A DNA stretch of 64,000 bases from CAVPKN01 sp963832835 (lineage in GTDB: Bacteria; Chlamydiota; Chlamydiia; Chlamydiales; JAAKFR01). Below are positions 45,709 to 53,930 of the stretch, in pieces. A program made the position numbers and the translations under genes. The DNA lies in contig CAWHVD010000001.1 of assembly GCA_963832835.1 (NCBI GenBank), positions 1,550,001 through 1,614,000 of the forward strand, given 5' to 3'. Positions within the stretch are counted from its first letter, which is position 1, and each line of letters opens with the position of its first letter. The notes under the pieces were generated by a model. The model was given only the letters and a program-made list of their open reading frames with translations, did not search any database and was not told where the DNA came from.

Positions 45709-46805
45709 TTAATAGATATTCCCTCTATTTTCATATTCCTTTTTGTACGCGCAAATGTGACTATTGTCACTTTTTTGTCCTCCCTGATCAGAAGCGCTTT
45801 AAAGAGATTTATATGTCTGCCTTGCGTCGTGAATGGGATTTGCGCCGCCCCCTCTTACCCTCTACAAGTCCGGTATCTATCTATTTTGGAGGGGGAACGC
45901 CGGCTCTTTTAAACCCTGCAGCGTTCCAAGAGATCTTGTCCTGGATCTCTCCTTCATTAGATTGTGAAATTACCCTCGAGGCCAACCCCGAAAATGTCAC
46001 CCTAGAGAAGATGCGCTCTTTTTATGCATGCGGTATAAACCGCATTAGTCTCGGTGTGCAAGCCCTGAACGATCCCTTGCTGACAACACTCACCCGCACT
46101 CACGGAGCTCAACGAGCCATCGAGGCCGTTGAGGAGACAGCCCGAGCAGGCTTTAACAACATTTCCATCGATTTAATGTATGATCTACCGGGACAAACAC
46201 TAAAACAATGGCGCAAAACGCTCAAGTGCGCTACTCAACTGCCCATTAGCCACCTCTCGCTCTACAACCTGACCATTGAGCCCCATACTGCTTTTTATAA
46301 AAAAAGAGCCTCACTTCAGCAGCCTCTGCCCGACACCAGCTTGGCGATGCTCAATGAGGCTGTGGAAGTTCTCGAAGGGGTAGGTCTTGCGCGATATGAA
46401 ATTTCAGCCTTTGCTCGCAAGAACTGTCTCTCACGGCATAATAGCGGTTACTGGACCGGCCGTCCTTTTTTAGGATTTGGCCCTTCAGCATTCAGCTATT
46501 GGGAAGGGAGCCGATTCCGTAATGTGGCACATCTCAATAAGTATGCCAAAGCCTTAGAGGCAGGACAAGACCCTACCGATTTCAAAGAGACTCTGCCCTT
46601 AGATGAGCAACTCAAAGAGCATTTAGCTATTGGTCTTCGCCTCTTAGAGGGAGTTACCCCGCAATTATGGCCAGATCCCCTCGAACAAAAACTCACTTTT
46701 CTCATTCAAAAGGGTTTTTTAGAAAAAACTCCCACTTCTTTAAGACTCACACCACAAGGCCTGCTCTTCCACGACACTGTCGCCGAAGAAATCATGTCTA
46801 TCTAA
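45576..46805 (+). CDS. hemW: HemW-like radical SAM protein, N-terminus supplied by a miniature element
   Basis: A HemW/HemN-like radical SAM protein. The 4Fe-4S cysteines are in FCTRKCDYCHFF (C-x3-C-x2-C), the glycine-rich motif is YFGGGTPALL, and the usual LSLYNLTIEP and SGYWTGRPFLGFGPSAFS segments follow. HemW is a heme chaperone rather than the coproporphyrinogen oxidase HemN. The HemW-homologous part begins near 45711 (NRYSLYFHIPFC). Residues before that are encoded by element A copy 3: the open frame starts at GTG 45576, with ATG 45591 the more likely start. It adds about 40 to 45 foreign residues. A rare start such as ATT at 45708 is the alternative. Homologous length is otherwise normal. 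Confidence 0.85.
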   Translation: MVLGNMTDLDDRFEAYVFAPKRERIVQKWRVIQCQFVTLFSGNGINRYSLYFHIPFCTRKCDYCHFFVLPDQKRFKEIYMSALRREWDLRRPLLPSTSPVSIYFGGGTPALLNPAAFQEILSWISPSLDCEITLEANPENVTLEKMRSFYACGINRISLGVQALNDPLLTTLTRTHGAQRAIEAVEETARAGFNNISIDLMYDLPGQTLKQWRKTLKCATQLPISHLSLYNLTIEPHTAFYKKRASLQQPLPDTSLAMLNEAVEVLEGVGLARYEISAFARKNCLSRHNSGYWTGRPFLGFGPSAFSYWEGSRFRNVAHLNKYAKALEAGQDPTDFKETLPLDEQLKEHLAIGLRLLEGVTPQLWPDPLEQKLTFLIQKGFLEKTPTSLRLTPQGLLFHDTVAEEIMSI

Positions 46806-46895
46806 CCCTCGAAATCAAATTAATTTTATATAAATGCCGTGAATGAAATTAACAATCATGCTACAATCACTAAAATTTTATTGAGGTTTATATCT

Positions 46896-48155
46896 ATGAG
46901 CAGCGTTAGTTTAGAAAAAACATCTTCTGGACAGCCTTACCAAGAATTGAGTAGAGCGTCAAAGATTTCCTTGGGCATCTTTGTGATAAGCACCGTAGCG
47001 TGCACCATTATTCTGGCTCTAGCTGCATCGCACAACATAGGATCTTCTACCATCTTTACTGCATCCCTAGGTAGTGCAGCAGGATTGACTGGATTGTCCG
47101 CTGCTATCTTTTTTGGAACAATTGCCAGAGGACAGACGCAAAAAAGCGCATTAGCGACACAGTTACGCTCCTCAACGAACTTCTCGGCGTTTATACAAAC
47201 TTTACAAATGATCCCTGCTCGAGAAAAATCTCAAGAAGGTGCGAAGACGCAATTTTCACAGATAATGGGCGAGGTATTGGGATCAAATGTATCCTTCCCA
47301 AAACCTCCCCCAATAAGCGATCTCGATAAATTAACGGGAAAATTAGATCAGAAGCTCTTTCACCTCTCGACTACTCAAGGAGTTGAGAATGACGTTGCGC
47401 CCTCTTCTGGGGACGAAGAGCGTATGCACGTTTGGCAAGCTGCCAGCCAATATAATGCAGCTGAAGCAGATAAGCCTATGACACCTCGTATTGGAGAAGC
47501 GATGAGCGCTTCACAGTGTGATAGGACCCAAGGACCTCTGTGCCAACGTACAAATCCTCAAGCTTTTGAGCTTGTGACAGCCTTTTTAACCCATGGCGGT
47601 TTTAATATGCTGGATCAGGTCCTACCCTCAGCAGGTAAAACCTATGAGGTGGGAGCAGCTATTGAGCATGGGTATTTGCGGCCAAGTAATGCTAATATCG
47701 AGGCTCTTACAAATGCATTTAGGGCAAATTATTCTAAAGCCGAATATGTGTGCTATTCAAGTATTCCGCAAAACGGCAAAAATCCTGTTTACATTCTCCT
47801 ACAAGCAGCCCCTGCTATCGCAAATGCTAAGAGTAATGGGGGCCTTACGGAGAATTCAGATGAGTTGGAAAAATATGCTGCCTTGGCCAACTACCTGGCT
47901 TTATTTCAAAAAGGTATTGACCTCGCCAAGGAAACTGGAAAACCTGTTCTTTTACATGCAACTGCAGTAGGAGGGGGTGTCTTTGGTAATCAAACCCAAA
48001 ACATACAATGGGGTTTTGAGAAAGCTGCTTTGGCTCTACAAGATGAAATGAAAAAAACGGGGGTTTCTGTTCAATTAGAAGCTTTTAATGGGACAGGCCC
48101 TCTAGTGGATATTGCCAAGGAACACAATATTCCCACAAAAGACCGGATGGAGTGA
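46896..48155 (+). CDS. Inc-like membrane protein with macro-like (ADP-ribose-binding type) C-terminal domain
   Basis: 419 residues. Two adjacent hydrophobic stretches at residues 23-46 (ISLGIFVISTVACTIILALA) and 52-76 form the bilobed domain of Inc proteins. Residues about 178-397 resemble macro-fold proteins of the type starting with a conserved QAASQYNAAE, then CDRTQGPLC, and ending with LLHATAVGGGVFGNQ followed by a helix and VSVQLEAF. The VGGGVFGN loop corresponds to the phosphate-binding loop of macro domains. Macro domains bind or remove ADP-ribose; no reaction is proven here. ATG 46896 is preceded by TGAGG 9 bases upstream. The topology would place the domain on the host side of the inclusion membrane. 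The domain call is from motif memory and moderate. Confidence 0.65.
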   Translation: MSSVSLEKTSSGQPYQELSRASKISLGIFVISTVACTIILALAASHNIGSSTIFTASLGSAAGLTGLSAAIFFGTIARGQTQKSALATQLRSSTNFSAFIQTLQMIPAREKSQEGAKTQFSQIMGEVLGSNVSFPKPPPISDLDKLTGKLDQKLFHLSTTQGVENDVAPSSGDEERMHVWQAASQYNAAEADKPMTPRIGEAMSASQCDRTQGPLCQRTNPQAFELVTAFLTHGGFNMLDQVLPSAGKTYEVGAAIEHGYLRPSNANIEALTNAFRANYSKAEYVCYSSIPQNGKNPVYILLQAAPAIANAKSNGGLTENSDELEKYAALANYLALFQKGIDLAKETGKPVLLHATAVGGGVFGNQTQNIQWGFEKAALALQDEMKKTGVSVQLEAFNGTGPLVDIAKEHNIPTKDRME

Positions 48156-48161
48156 GAAAGA

Positions 48162-48851
48162 CTAGGTGCTGAAGAGGAAAATGGTAGGACGCTTAGCAAT
48201 GTCAGGAAGCTGCGTAGAACGCCAAGCGCTGATGGACTGCGTGTAGATGTATTGATCGGGCATTGTGAGCTCCGTAGCTACACAGAGCAAGGTGCTATCA
48301 TGGAGCTCGCGTATACAAGCTGCCAAGGTATGCTGATTGCGATAAGGGGCCTCGATGAAGATATGGGTCATACCCCTAACGCTCTCCCACGAGCGAAGCG
48401 TGAAGGCGCGGGCTTCGGGCTCTTTGGGAGAATAGCCATGGAAGGTGAACGCCTGCCCGCTTAAGCCAGAAAGCATCAATGCGTGGGTAATAGAAGAAGG
48501 ACCGGCAAAGGCATGTACCGGAATATGCAACGCTCGTGCCCTGCGCACCAGTGCCGCTCCGGGATCTGCAAGACACGGCAAGCCACAATCTGAAACCACA
48601 CCCCAGGTCTCCCCTTTCAATAGAGGCTCCAGCAGAAAATTCAGCTCTTGTTTTTTGCTCGTTAAAAGAGCAATAGGCATCTCATGAGGTTTTTTTTTAA
48701 GTGCGAATCGTTTTAGATAACGTCTCCCCTCCCCTTCGCTTTCTGCAATGAGTCCGTCAATGCTTGCCATCGCTTCGGTCACACTTTCGGGTAAAAAGAG
48801 GCGGTGATCTTTCACTTGGCCCAGCACATTAGGTAGTAGATAGAGGGTCAT
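48162..48851 (-). CDS. RsmI-like tetrapyrrole-methylase-fold SAM methyltransferase
   Basis: 229 residues. The family sequence MTLYLLPNVLGQVKDH opens the chain, followed by VVSDCGLPCLADPGAALVRRA and FAGPSSITHALMLSGL, which form the SAM-binding face. RsmI modifies a ribose of 16S rRNA C1402. This protein is shorter than RsmI of E. coli (about 286 residues) and may be the chlamydial variant; the exact target is not certain. It overlaps the holA-like gene by 4 bases, an arrangement I recall from Chlamydia. It ends tail-to-tail with the macro-like Inc candidate, 6 bases away. Confidence 0.82.
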   Translation of the reverse strand: MTLYLLPNVLGQVKDHRLFLPESVTEAMASIDGLIAESEGEGRRYLKRFALKKKPHEMPIALLTSKKQELNFLLEPLLKGETWGVVSDCGLPCLADPGAALVRRARALHIPVHAFAGPSSITHALMLSGLSGQAFTFHGYSPKEPEARAFTLRSWESVRGMTHIFIEAPYRNQHTLAACIRELHDSTLLCVATELTMPDQYIYTQSISAWRSTQLPDIAKRPTIFLFST

Positions 48852-49768
48852 GGACGTGTCAACTTTACTGTCAAAATTTCTAATAAAAGGGCAGGGTCGG
48901 TAGCGCTATTTTTGGCTTTGACCTCAGTTTCGAATACGAGAACCATGGCTTTTTGCAAACGTTCCTTGCCATAGTTTTTCAAAACCCTAAGTTTTTTTTC
49001 GAGCATTTGCCCTTTCAGATAGGGGTATTTTTGGGAGACCTCTCCTCTCTCAGCCGCATCCAGAATTCCAATGCCCGTCGCACATTGTGAGCGCACGCTG
49101 GCCAAAAGCGGAAATATAGCCATTCCCTCTTCGATCAAAATTTTACCACTTGTGAGCGCCCTTGCTGTATCGCATGCAAAAAGAGCATCCCCCAATTGCC
49201 AAATTGTCTGATGAGGGGCAGGCGTCGCGATCAAAGAGATGTCCTCTTGCGTAATCTCCTTGCGCTCTGCTACAAAACAGATCAATTTATCGAGCTCAGA
49301 CCGCAGCATCTGTGGATCGGATCCTTGCACAAGCCCGGTTGCAGCCTGCAGGCTCAACCGAACACCTTCCCGTTTCGCCTCCCCAACCAGCCAGCCAGCC
49401 AGCCGTTTCTCTTTTTCCCAGGCCTTTTCTTCTTTAAGGCGGAGCACTTTTCCCGCTTTCTCTATCAACTTGGCGATTTTGCTTTGCGGAGTCAAGGTTT
49501 CAGCCGTTAAGTACAAAGAGACCCAAGGAGTGGGCTTTTCTAAGTAGCGGCGTACCGCTTCCCGTCCCTCTTCCGAGAGAAGGTCCACTCCATACACAAC
49601 CACACTCTTATTTTTTGAAAGAAACGGGGGTGTCTCAACCTCTTGGTAAAACAGATCTACGGTAAAATTTTCAGGATACAAATTGGTGATAGGCGCATTC
49701 TGTTCTCGTAGCAGTCCGGCCAGTGCCTGCCTTACCTCTTCAGAATCTTTACCTACAATCAAGTGCAT
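48848..49768 (-). CDS. holA: DNA polymerase III delta subunit-like protein
   Basis: About 306 residues. The HolA-like order is visible: an N-terminal nucleotide-fold region (MHLIVGKDSEEVRQALAG), a middle region with VSLYLTAETLTPQSKIAKLI, and a helical C-terminal region with IWQLGDALFACD and IFPLLASVRSQ. Delta opens the sliding clamp ring in the clamp loader. I take ATG 49768, since the upstream frame to 49840 adds an unrelated segment without a good ribosome binding site. It sits between rsmI-like and hctB as in Chlamydia. Sequence identity to HolA is low, as is usual in this family. Confidence 0.78.
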   Translation of the reverse strand: MHLIVGKDSEEVRQALAGLLREQNAPITNLYPENFTVDLFYQEVETPPFLSKNKSVVVYGVDLLSEEGREAVRRYLEKPTPWVSLYLTAETLTPQSKIAKLIEKAGKVLRLKEEKAWEKEKRLAGWLVGEAKREGVRLSLQAATGLVQGSDPQMLRSELDKLICFVAERKEITQEDISLIATPAPHQTIWQLGDALFACDTARALTSGKILIEEGMAIFPLLASVRSQCATGIGILDAAERGEVSQKYPYLKGQMLEKKLRVLKNYGKERLQKAMVLVFETEVKAKNSATDPALLLEILTVKLTRP

Positions 49769-49828
49769 GGCAGCTATGCTAGCAGATCCTAGATCATGAG
49801 TCCACATCTGAGAAATGAAAAAAAAGCG

Positions 49829-49897
49829 GTGACTATTCACGAGCCAGCAGAATCCTTAGGGCAGGCCCAATTTGCCAAGCTGGGAGTGGATAGTCAC
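49829..49897. repeat. Intergenic repeat C, copy 3 (best preserved)
   Basis: A 69-base unit with inverted ends GTGACTAT / ATAGTCAC and the middle shared with 41666 and 44896. Downstream, TGGATTACCTGAATAGTTAC resembles a stretch at 33445-33465, where a partial TTATTCACGAAAGG also occurs. It may be the remains of a short mobile element. Confidence 0.75.
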
Positions 49898-49944
49898 CAC
49901 AGGGAGGCTTTTAACCGAAAAGATGGATTACCTGAATAGTTACA

Positions 49945-49971
49945 AAAAGCGGCAGGTGATTCCTGCCGCTA
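49945..49971 (-). terminator. Terminator of hctB
   Basis: A 9-bp stem AGCGGCAGG / CCTGCCGCT with a TGAT loop, followed on the minus strand by a T run. It lies 26 bases after the hctB stop. Confidence 0.85.
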
Positions 49972-49996
49972 AAGATAAGATAAACCTACAAGAAGC

Positions 49997-50572
49997 CTAG
50001 CAAGGCATTTCTTTTCCGTAGAGTTTCATGATATTACGGCGCCAGCCTTCGGCTGTTTGCACTTTAGGGCGTGCAGTGCGACGTGTGGATCTGCGAGCTC
50101 GAGGAGATGCGCTAGCAGATACAGCTCTGCGGCGGCGTGAAGAAGATACAGATGAGCTAGAAGTAGAAGCGGCTTTTTTCTGAGGAGCAGCTTTTCTCTT
50201 AGGAGCAGCTTTTCTTTTTGGAGCAGCTTTTGCAGCAGTTGCTTTATGAGCTGGCTTTCTAGCTACAGCTTTTTTAGCAGCTGGTTTGCGTTTTGGAGCA
50301 GCTTTTCTTTTTGGAGCGGCTTTTTTAGCTGTTGCTTTATGAGCTGGCTTTCTAGCTACAGCTTTTCTAGCAGCTGGTTTGCGTTTTGGAGCAGCACGCT
50401 TGGGAGCGGCTTTTTTAGCTGTTGATGCTTTTTTAGCTGTTGATGCTTTTTTAGCAGTTGTCTTGCGAGCTGTACTTGTCTTAGCAGCAGTGGTACGCTT
50501 AGCAGTTGCACTTTTTTTCGTGCGACGGCTGCTGGTAGCTGCAGTTGCTCGACGTCGTTGGAGTCTCAACAT
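49997..50572 (-). CDS. hctB: Histone H1-like protein Hc2
   Basis: About 191 residues composed almost entirely of Lys, Arg, Ala and Thr with repeated units (AKKAAPKRKAAPKRK, RKPAHKATA). A short non-repetitive tail ends GKEMPC. Hc2 condenses the chromosome of the infectious elementary body late in development. The start is ATG 50572, with AGGAGG 7 bases upstream. The longer frame to 50623 has no such site. Its Lys/Ala repeats vary in copy number among strains of Chlamydia. In Chlamydia hctB depends on sigma-28; I could not confirm a sigma-28 promoter here. Confidence 0.93.
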   Translation of the reverse strand: MLRLQRRRATAATSSRRTKKSATAKRTTAAKTSTARKTTAKKASTAKKASTAKKAAPKRAAPKRKPAARKAVARKPAHKATAKKAAPKRKAAPKRKPAAKKAVARKPAHKATAAKAAPKRKAAPKRKAAPQKKAASTSSSSVSSSRRRRAVSASASPRARRSTRRTARPKVQTAEGWRRNIMKLYGKEMPC

Positions 50573-50651
50573 GGCTTGCCTCCTATTATTATTTATAGCA
50601 TTGCCTAATGAATTTATCGGCAAATCGTACGAGAGACTTTAGTGAAATGAG

Positions 50652-50677
50652 AAAAAAAATTCTCTCGGGACCGAGAG
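50652..50677 (-). terminator. Terminator of pepA
   Basis: Stem CTCTCGG / CCGAGAG with a two-base loop, followed on the minus strand by AATTTTTTTTC. It lies about 40 bases after the pepA stop and upstream of hctB, so hctB is likely to have its own promoter. Confidence 0.85.
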
Positions 50678-50715
50678 TGTCTTTCCATCTTTTTGATAAT
50701 AAGTATGATAGGCGC

Positions 50716-52233
50716 TTATTTTTTTTTCAAGAGCCGCTGTAAAAAATCAACCAGCAGTCTTACTCCAAAGCCAACCCCATTTTTGGGCCAATACCCATGT
50801 TCCTTAGCACCAAAGGCGGTGCCGGCAATGTCAATATGGGCCCAGGGAAGATTGTGAACAAATTCTTGTAAAAATAGACCGGCGACAATCGCACCGCCTG
50901 CTCTTCCGCCAACATTTTTCATGTCGGCTATATCAGATTTAAGCTGTTCTTTATAAGGAGGGTATAGAGGCATCCTCCATAGCATTTCCGCTGTTCTAAT
51001 TCCAGCTTCCAGCAGCCCATCGGCTAGCTTCTCATCATTGCAGAACAATCCGGACATCCCCTCGCCTAGAGCCACAACCATAGAACCCGTTAAGGTGGCC
51101 AGATCGATCATACGCGTGGGCTTAAGTTCTTTGACACTATAAGCAAGGGCATCGGCCAATGTGAGGCGCCCTTCAGCATCGGTATCTACGATTTCTACTG
51201 TGGTACCATCGTAGCTGGCATAGACATCGCCTGGCTTATAGCTTTTCGAGCCAATCGCATTTTCGGCTGCAGCAACGACAGCCGTGACATTCAGCTTGAG
51301 TCCAAGCGCAGCTGCCACTGCAACTGTAGAAAGCGCGGTAGCAGCCCCCGACATGTCATCACGCATGGATACCATCGATGCCTGAGGTTTCACATTTAAG
51401 CCACCGGTGTCAAACGTGACACCTTTACCCACCACAATAGTATGATCTTTGGAGCCAGGGTGCCCTTTATAGCTTAAGATAATGAAAGCTGGTTCAACAG
51501 CAGCACCACGGGCCACGGCCAATAGCAGCCCCATCTTTTCCTTTTCAATGCGCTCTTTTTCAAATACTGTGGCTCTAACGGAAGGAAATTTTTGTGCAAT
51601 TTTGCGAGCGGACTCTGCTAAATAACGGGGTGTGACAATATCAGCGTTCCCATTGATCAGGTCACGCGCCAAATAAACCCCTTCTGCAATATGAGAACAC
51701 TCTTTAACGATGCCCAAATATGAGGGCTGCACGCCGACAAAGCCGATGCTTTTAAGCAAGACAGTCTCTTCGCGCAGGGTTGCCAGCTTTTCCCATTTGT
51801 AATTGGTAAGCAAGATCCCTTCAGTAATCCCTTTCAAACACTCTTCAACAGTGATTTTACGCAACTCGGAGATGGTTGGAACAACCACATTCACTTTGGT
51901 GATGCCCTTTTTTTGGCATATTTTTGTGGCGTTCGAATAGGCTTGCCTCAAACCTTCAACTGTGAGGTTTTCCTCTTTACCTAGTCCCAGCAGTAAGCAG
52001 CGTGATTCCTTATGATCCTTCATGTACAGCAGAAGCGTTTCTCCTGACGTTCCATCAAAATCTCCGGATTCTAAGGCAGGTTTAAGTAAAGATTCTAATG
52101 CAGCGCTTAGGGTAGCGGCAGATTTGGCACGAGCTCCATTTTTGGGTCCCCTTTTGGGAGACTTCCAAAACGGGAGGATGATGAGCTCTGCTTCTTTACG
52201 TTTATTAAGTTGATCTACACTCGAAAATAACAT
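50716..52233 (-). CDS. pepA: Leucyl aminopeptidase (PepA, M17)
   Basis: A 505-residue M17 dimetallo-aminopeptidase that removes N-terminal residues from peptides in the cytosol. The metal and catalytic motifs are VGKGVTFDTGGLNVKP and the signature NTDAEGRLTLADAL (here VDTDAEGRLTLADAL). MRDDMSGAATALSTVAVAAA and IDLATLTGSMVVALG are typical. Length is normal. It lies 8 bases after ssb, and the pair is probably transcribed together. The order ssb-pepA-hctB matches Chlamydia. Confidence 0.95.
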   Translation of the reverse strand: MLFSSVDQLNKRKEAELIILPFWKSPKRGPKNGARAKSAATLSAALESLLKPALESGDFDGTSGETLLLYMKDHKESRCLLLGLGKEENLTVEGLRQAYSNATKICQKKGITKVNVVVPTISELRKITVEECLKGITEGILLTNYKWEKLATLREETVLLKSIGFVGVQPSYLGIVKECSHIAEGVYLARDLINGNADIVTPRYLAESARKIAQKFPSVRATVFEKERIEKEKMGLLLAVARGAAVEPAFIILSYKGHPGSKDHTIVVGKGVTFDTGGLNVKPQASMVSMRDDMSGAATALSTVAVAAALGLKLNVTAVVAAAENAIGSKSYKPGDVYASYDGTTVEIVDTDAEGRLTLADALAYSVKELKPTRMIDLATLTGSMVVALGEGMSGLFCNDEKLADGLLEAGIRTAEMLWRMPLYPPYKEQLKSDIADMKNVGGRAGGAIVAGLFLQEFVHNLPWAHIDIAGTAFGAKEHGYWPKNGVGFGVRLLVDFLQRLLKKK

Positions 52234-52241
52234 GGGTCACA

Positions 52242-52742
52242 CTAAAACGGCAAATCGTCTCCGGTAAATGAGCTTTCATTAGCAGTTCCAGCATTGGCAG
52301 CTCCAGCTCCTGCATATTCGGCAGAATTGCCACCGTAGGATGAGCGAGAGGAGGATGAGAAAGGATCTTCCGAATCATTACCCTGTCGCGCTGCCTGGTT
52401 TGATTGAGATTCCGAAGAACGCTCACCCGGCTTTCCAAAGGGACTAAACTTAATCATCTCGGCGCTCATGGTCAGAGAAACTTGAACGATCCCATCACGC
52501 GAAGTGTAAGTTTCGGGCTTAGCCATTTCACCTACGATAATGACCGCGGATCCTTTTTTCAAGTGGGGGATCATTTTGTCAAATCGATCGTCCCAAATAT
52601 TAACGCGCCACCAAACAGTCTCGTCCTGGCCTCCCTTGCGGATACGTGTGGCAACACGCAGCGAGACAACACGTTTTCCGTTAGCTGTAAAGCGCTCTTC
52701 TGGATCGGCTCCTAAGAATCCGGCGATTTCGACAATGATCAT
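52242..52742 (-). CDS. ssb: Single-stranded DNA-binding protein
   Basis: 166 residues. An OB-fold covers residues 1-105 (GFLGADPEERFTANGKRVVSLRVATR, with VWWRVNIWDD). A Ser/Gly/Ala-rich linker and the acidic tip DDLPF follow. The tip recruits replication and repair enzymes. Protein and order (ssb then pepA) are as in Chlamydia. The 48-base gap to the divergent coiled-coil gene should hold both promoters. Confidence 0.94.
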   Translation of the reverse strand: MIIVEIAGFLGADPEERFTANGKRVVSLRVATRIRKGGQDETVWWRVNIWDDRFDKMIPHLKKGSAVIIVGEMAKPETYTSRDGIVQVSLTMSAEMIKFSPFGKPGERSSESQSNQAARQGNDSEDPFSSSSRSSYGGNSAEYAGAGAANAGTANESSFTGDDLPF

Positions 52743-52790
52743 GACACGCTACCCTTTCTTTTGCTATATATGAAGGATCAGCATAGATGA

Positions 52791-53618
52791 ATGGAAAGGA
52801 AAATGCAACCTAGACTTCAAGAAATCAAACAGGAGTTTGAACGTTCCCAAAGAGAACTTAAATTATACCAAAACTTGTCTCAAGAAAGGGAGAGTGAAGT
52901 AGCCAAAATGCACACTCTCAAAAAGAATGTGGAAGCCGATCGTGTTCAGCTGCACCGACTGCAAGATGTACATCCCCAAAAGGCACTTTTTTTCATAGAA
53001 AAGATTGAAGAACAGCAAGAGCAAATTAGCCTGCTTAAGAACAGCTTAAGAATGATCGATGCTCAGCTCGATCAACTAGGTGAAGAGAAAAAAGTATCTG
53101 CAGCCCAAAGCAAACAGGAGCTGCTACGTGAAATCCAAGAACATTTCCCAGAAAGTTGCACAGAATATGTTGTAGCAGAGACTGCACTGCAAAAAGCCAC
53201 CGAACAAAACAAGCTGCTAAAAGGGCAGCAAGATCTCCTCCTCCCCTTTTTCCATCTGCTTCAGCAAGGGGCCCAAATCCCGCTCAATAGGAAATTTCGA
53301 TTCTCATTCCTATTTGGTCAACATCCTAAGGCGATGTTAGCTCGCAGGATTCACCAGGCAACTGTGCTCGCAGAAAAACACTTACCGCAAGTCCAAGATA
53401 TCCGTTTCAAGCTTTATCTCGATACGTTTCTGAAAGAAGCCAAACAACCCTCTAATAGGGCACTCTACCGAGGAAAATTCTCTGAACTGGCCACTGAATT
53501 TTCGATGCTGATGTCAGAGCTTGATAGGGAAATTGTGCAGTCAGATGAAGAGGTTTTTTCTCACGCAAGGACAATCGAGGCTTGGATCGAAAGATATTGC
53601 TCTTATCTATCATTCTAG
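52791..53618 (+). CDS. Hypothetical coiled-coil protein
   Basis: 275 residues. Residues about 10-115 are a strong coiled coil (QEFERSQRELKLYQNLSQER and onward), followed by a helical domain of about 150 residues (LLPFFHLLQQGAQIPLNRKF). No signal peptide and no membrane segment are seen. ATG 52791 and ATG 52803 are both possible starts. It is not recognised. It sits between divergent ssb and a degenerate element B. Confidence 0.65.
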   Translation: MERKMQPRLQEIKQEFERSQRELKLYQNLSQERESEVAKMHTLKKNVEADRVQLHRLQDVHPQKALFFIEKIEEQQEQISLLKNSLRMIDAQLDQLGEEKKVSAAQSKQELLREIQEHFPESCTEYVVAETALQKATEQNKLLKGQQDLLLPFFHLLQQGAQIPLNRKFRFSFLFGQHPKAMLARRIHQATVLAEKHLPQVQDIRFKLYLDTFLKEAKQPSNRALYRGKFSELATEFSMLMSELDREIVQSDEEVFSHARTIEAWIERYCSYLSF

Positions 53619-53619
53619 A

Positions 53620-53760
53620 TTCGGCAGTTGGAGCCAGCAAATAAGCACAATCTTTTGAGCCATAATCACTTTTGTTGCGGACCGCCTTCACCATTTGGGA
53701 ATGTTCGGCCCCCATCGAAAGGGATTCTAACTCAAAATCTTGCACTTCTTTAAGGCAAAA
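53620..53760. mobile_element. Element B, degenerate copy
   Basis: Matches element B copy 1 through the left end (TTCGGCAGTTGGAG), the middle (CTTCACCATTTGGGAATGT) and the CAAAATCTTGCA segment, with many substitutions. No right terminal repeat is seen. Confidence 0.65.
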
Positions 53761-53875
53761 AAAACTTATCTGCAGCCTGAAAGGCTGCGACAAGTTTTAA
53801 TCTCAAACATTTGAGGGAATTACAAAAGGAATTTGGCCCTTAAAGCGAATTATGCAACTCCCTCTATATTAACAA

Positions 53876-53907
53876 AAAAAGGATGAAAGTTGCCTTTCAC
53901 CCTTTTT
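53876..53907 (-). terminator. Terminator of the T3SS chaperone gene
   Basis: Stem AAAAAGGATGAAAG / CTTTCACCCTTTTT with a TTGC loop. It has T runs on both strands, and lies 24 bases after the stop of the chaperone gene. Confidence 0.85.
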
Positions 53908-53930
53908 AGATATATTCCCTACCGTGCAGA

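Noticed and set aside
45703..45912. Open frame from ATG 45703 as the hemW start
   Set aside because: Different frame from the radical SAM cysteines.
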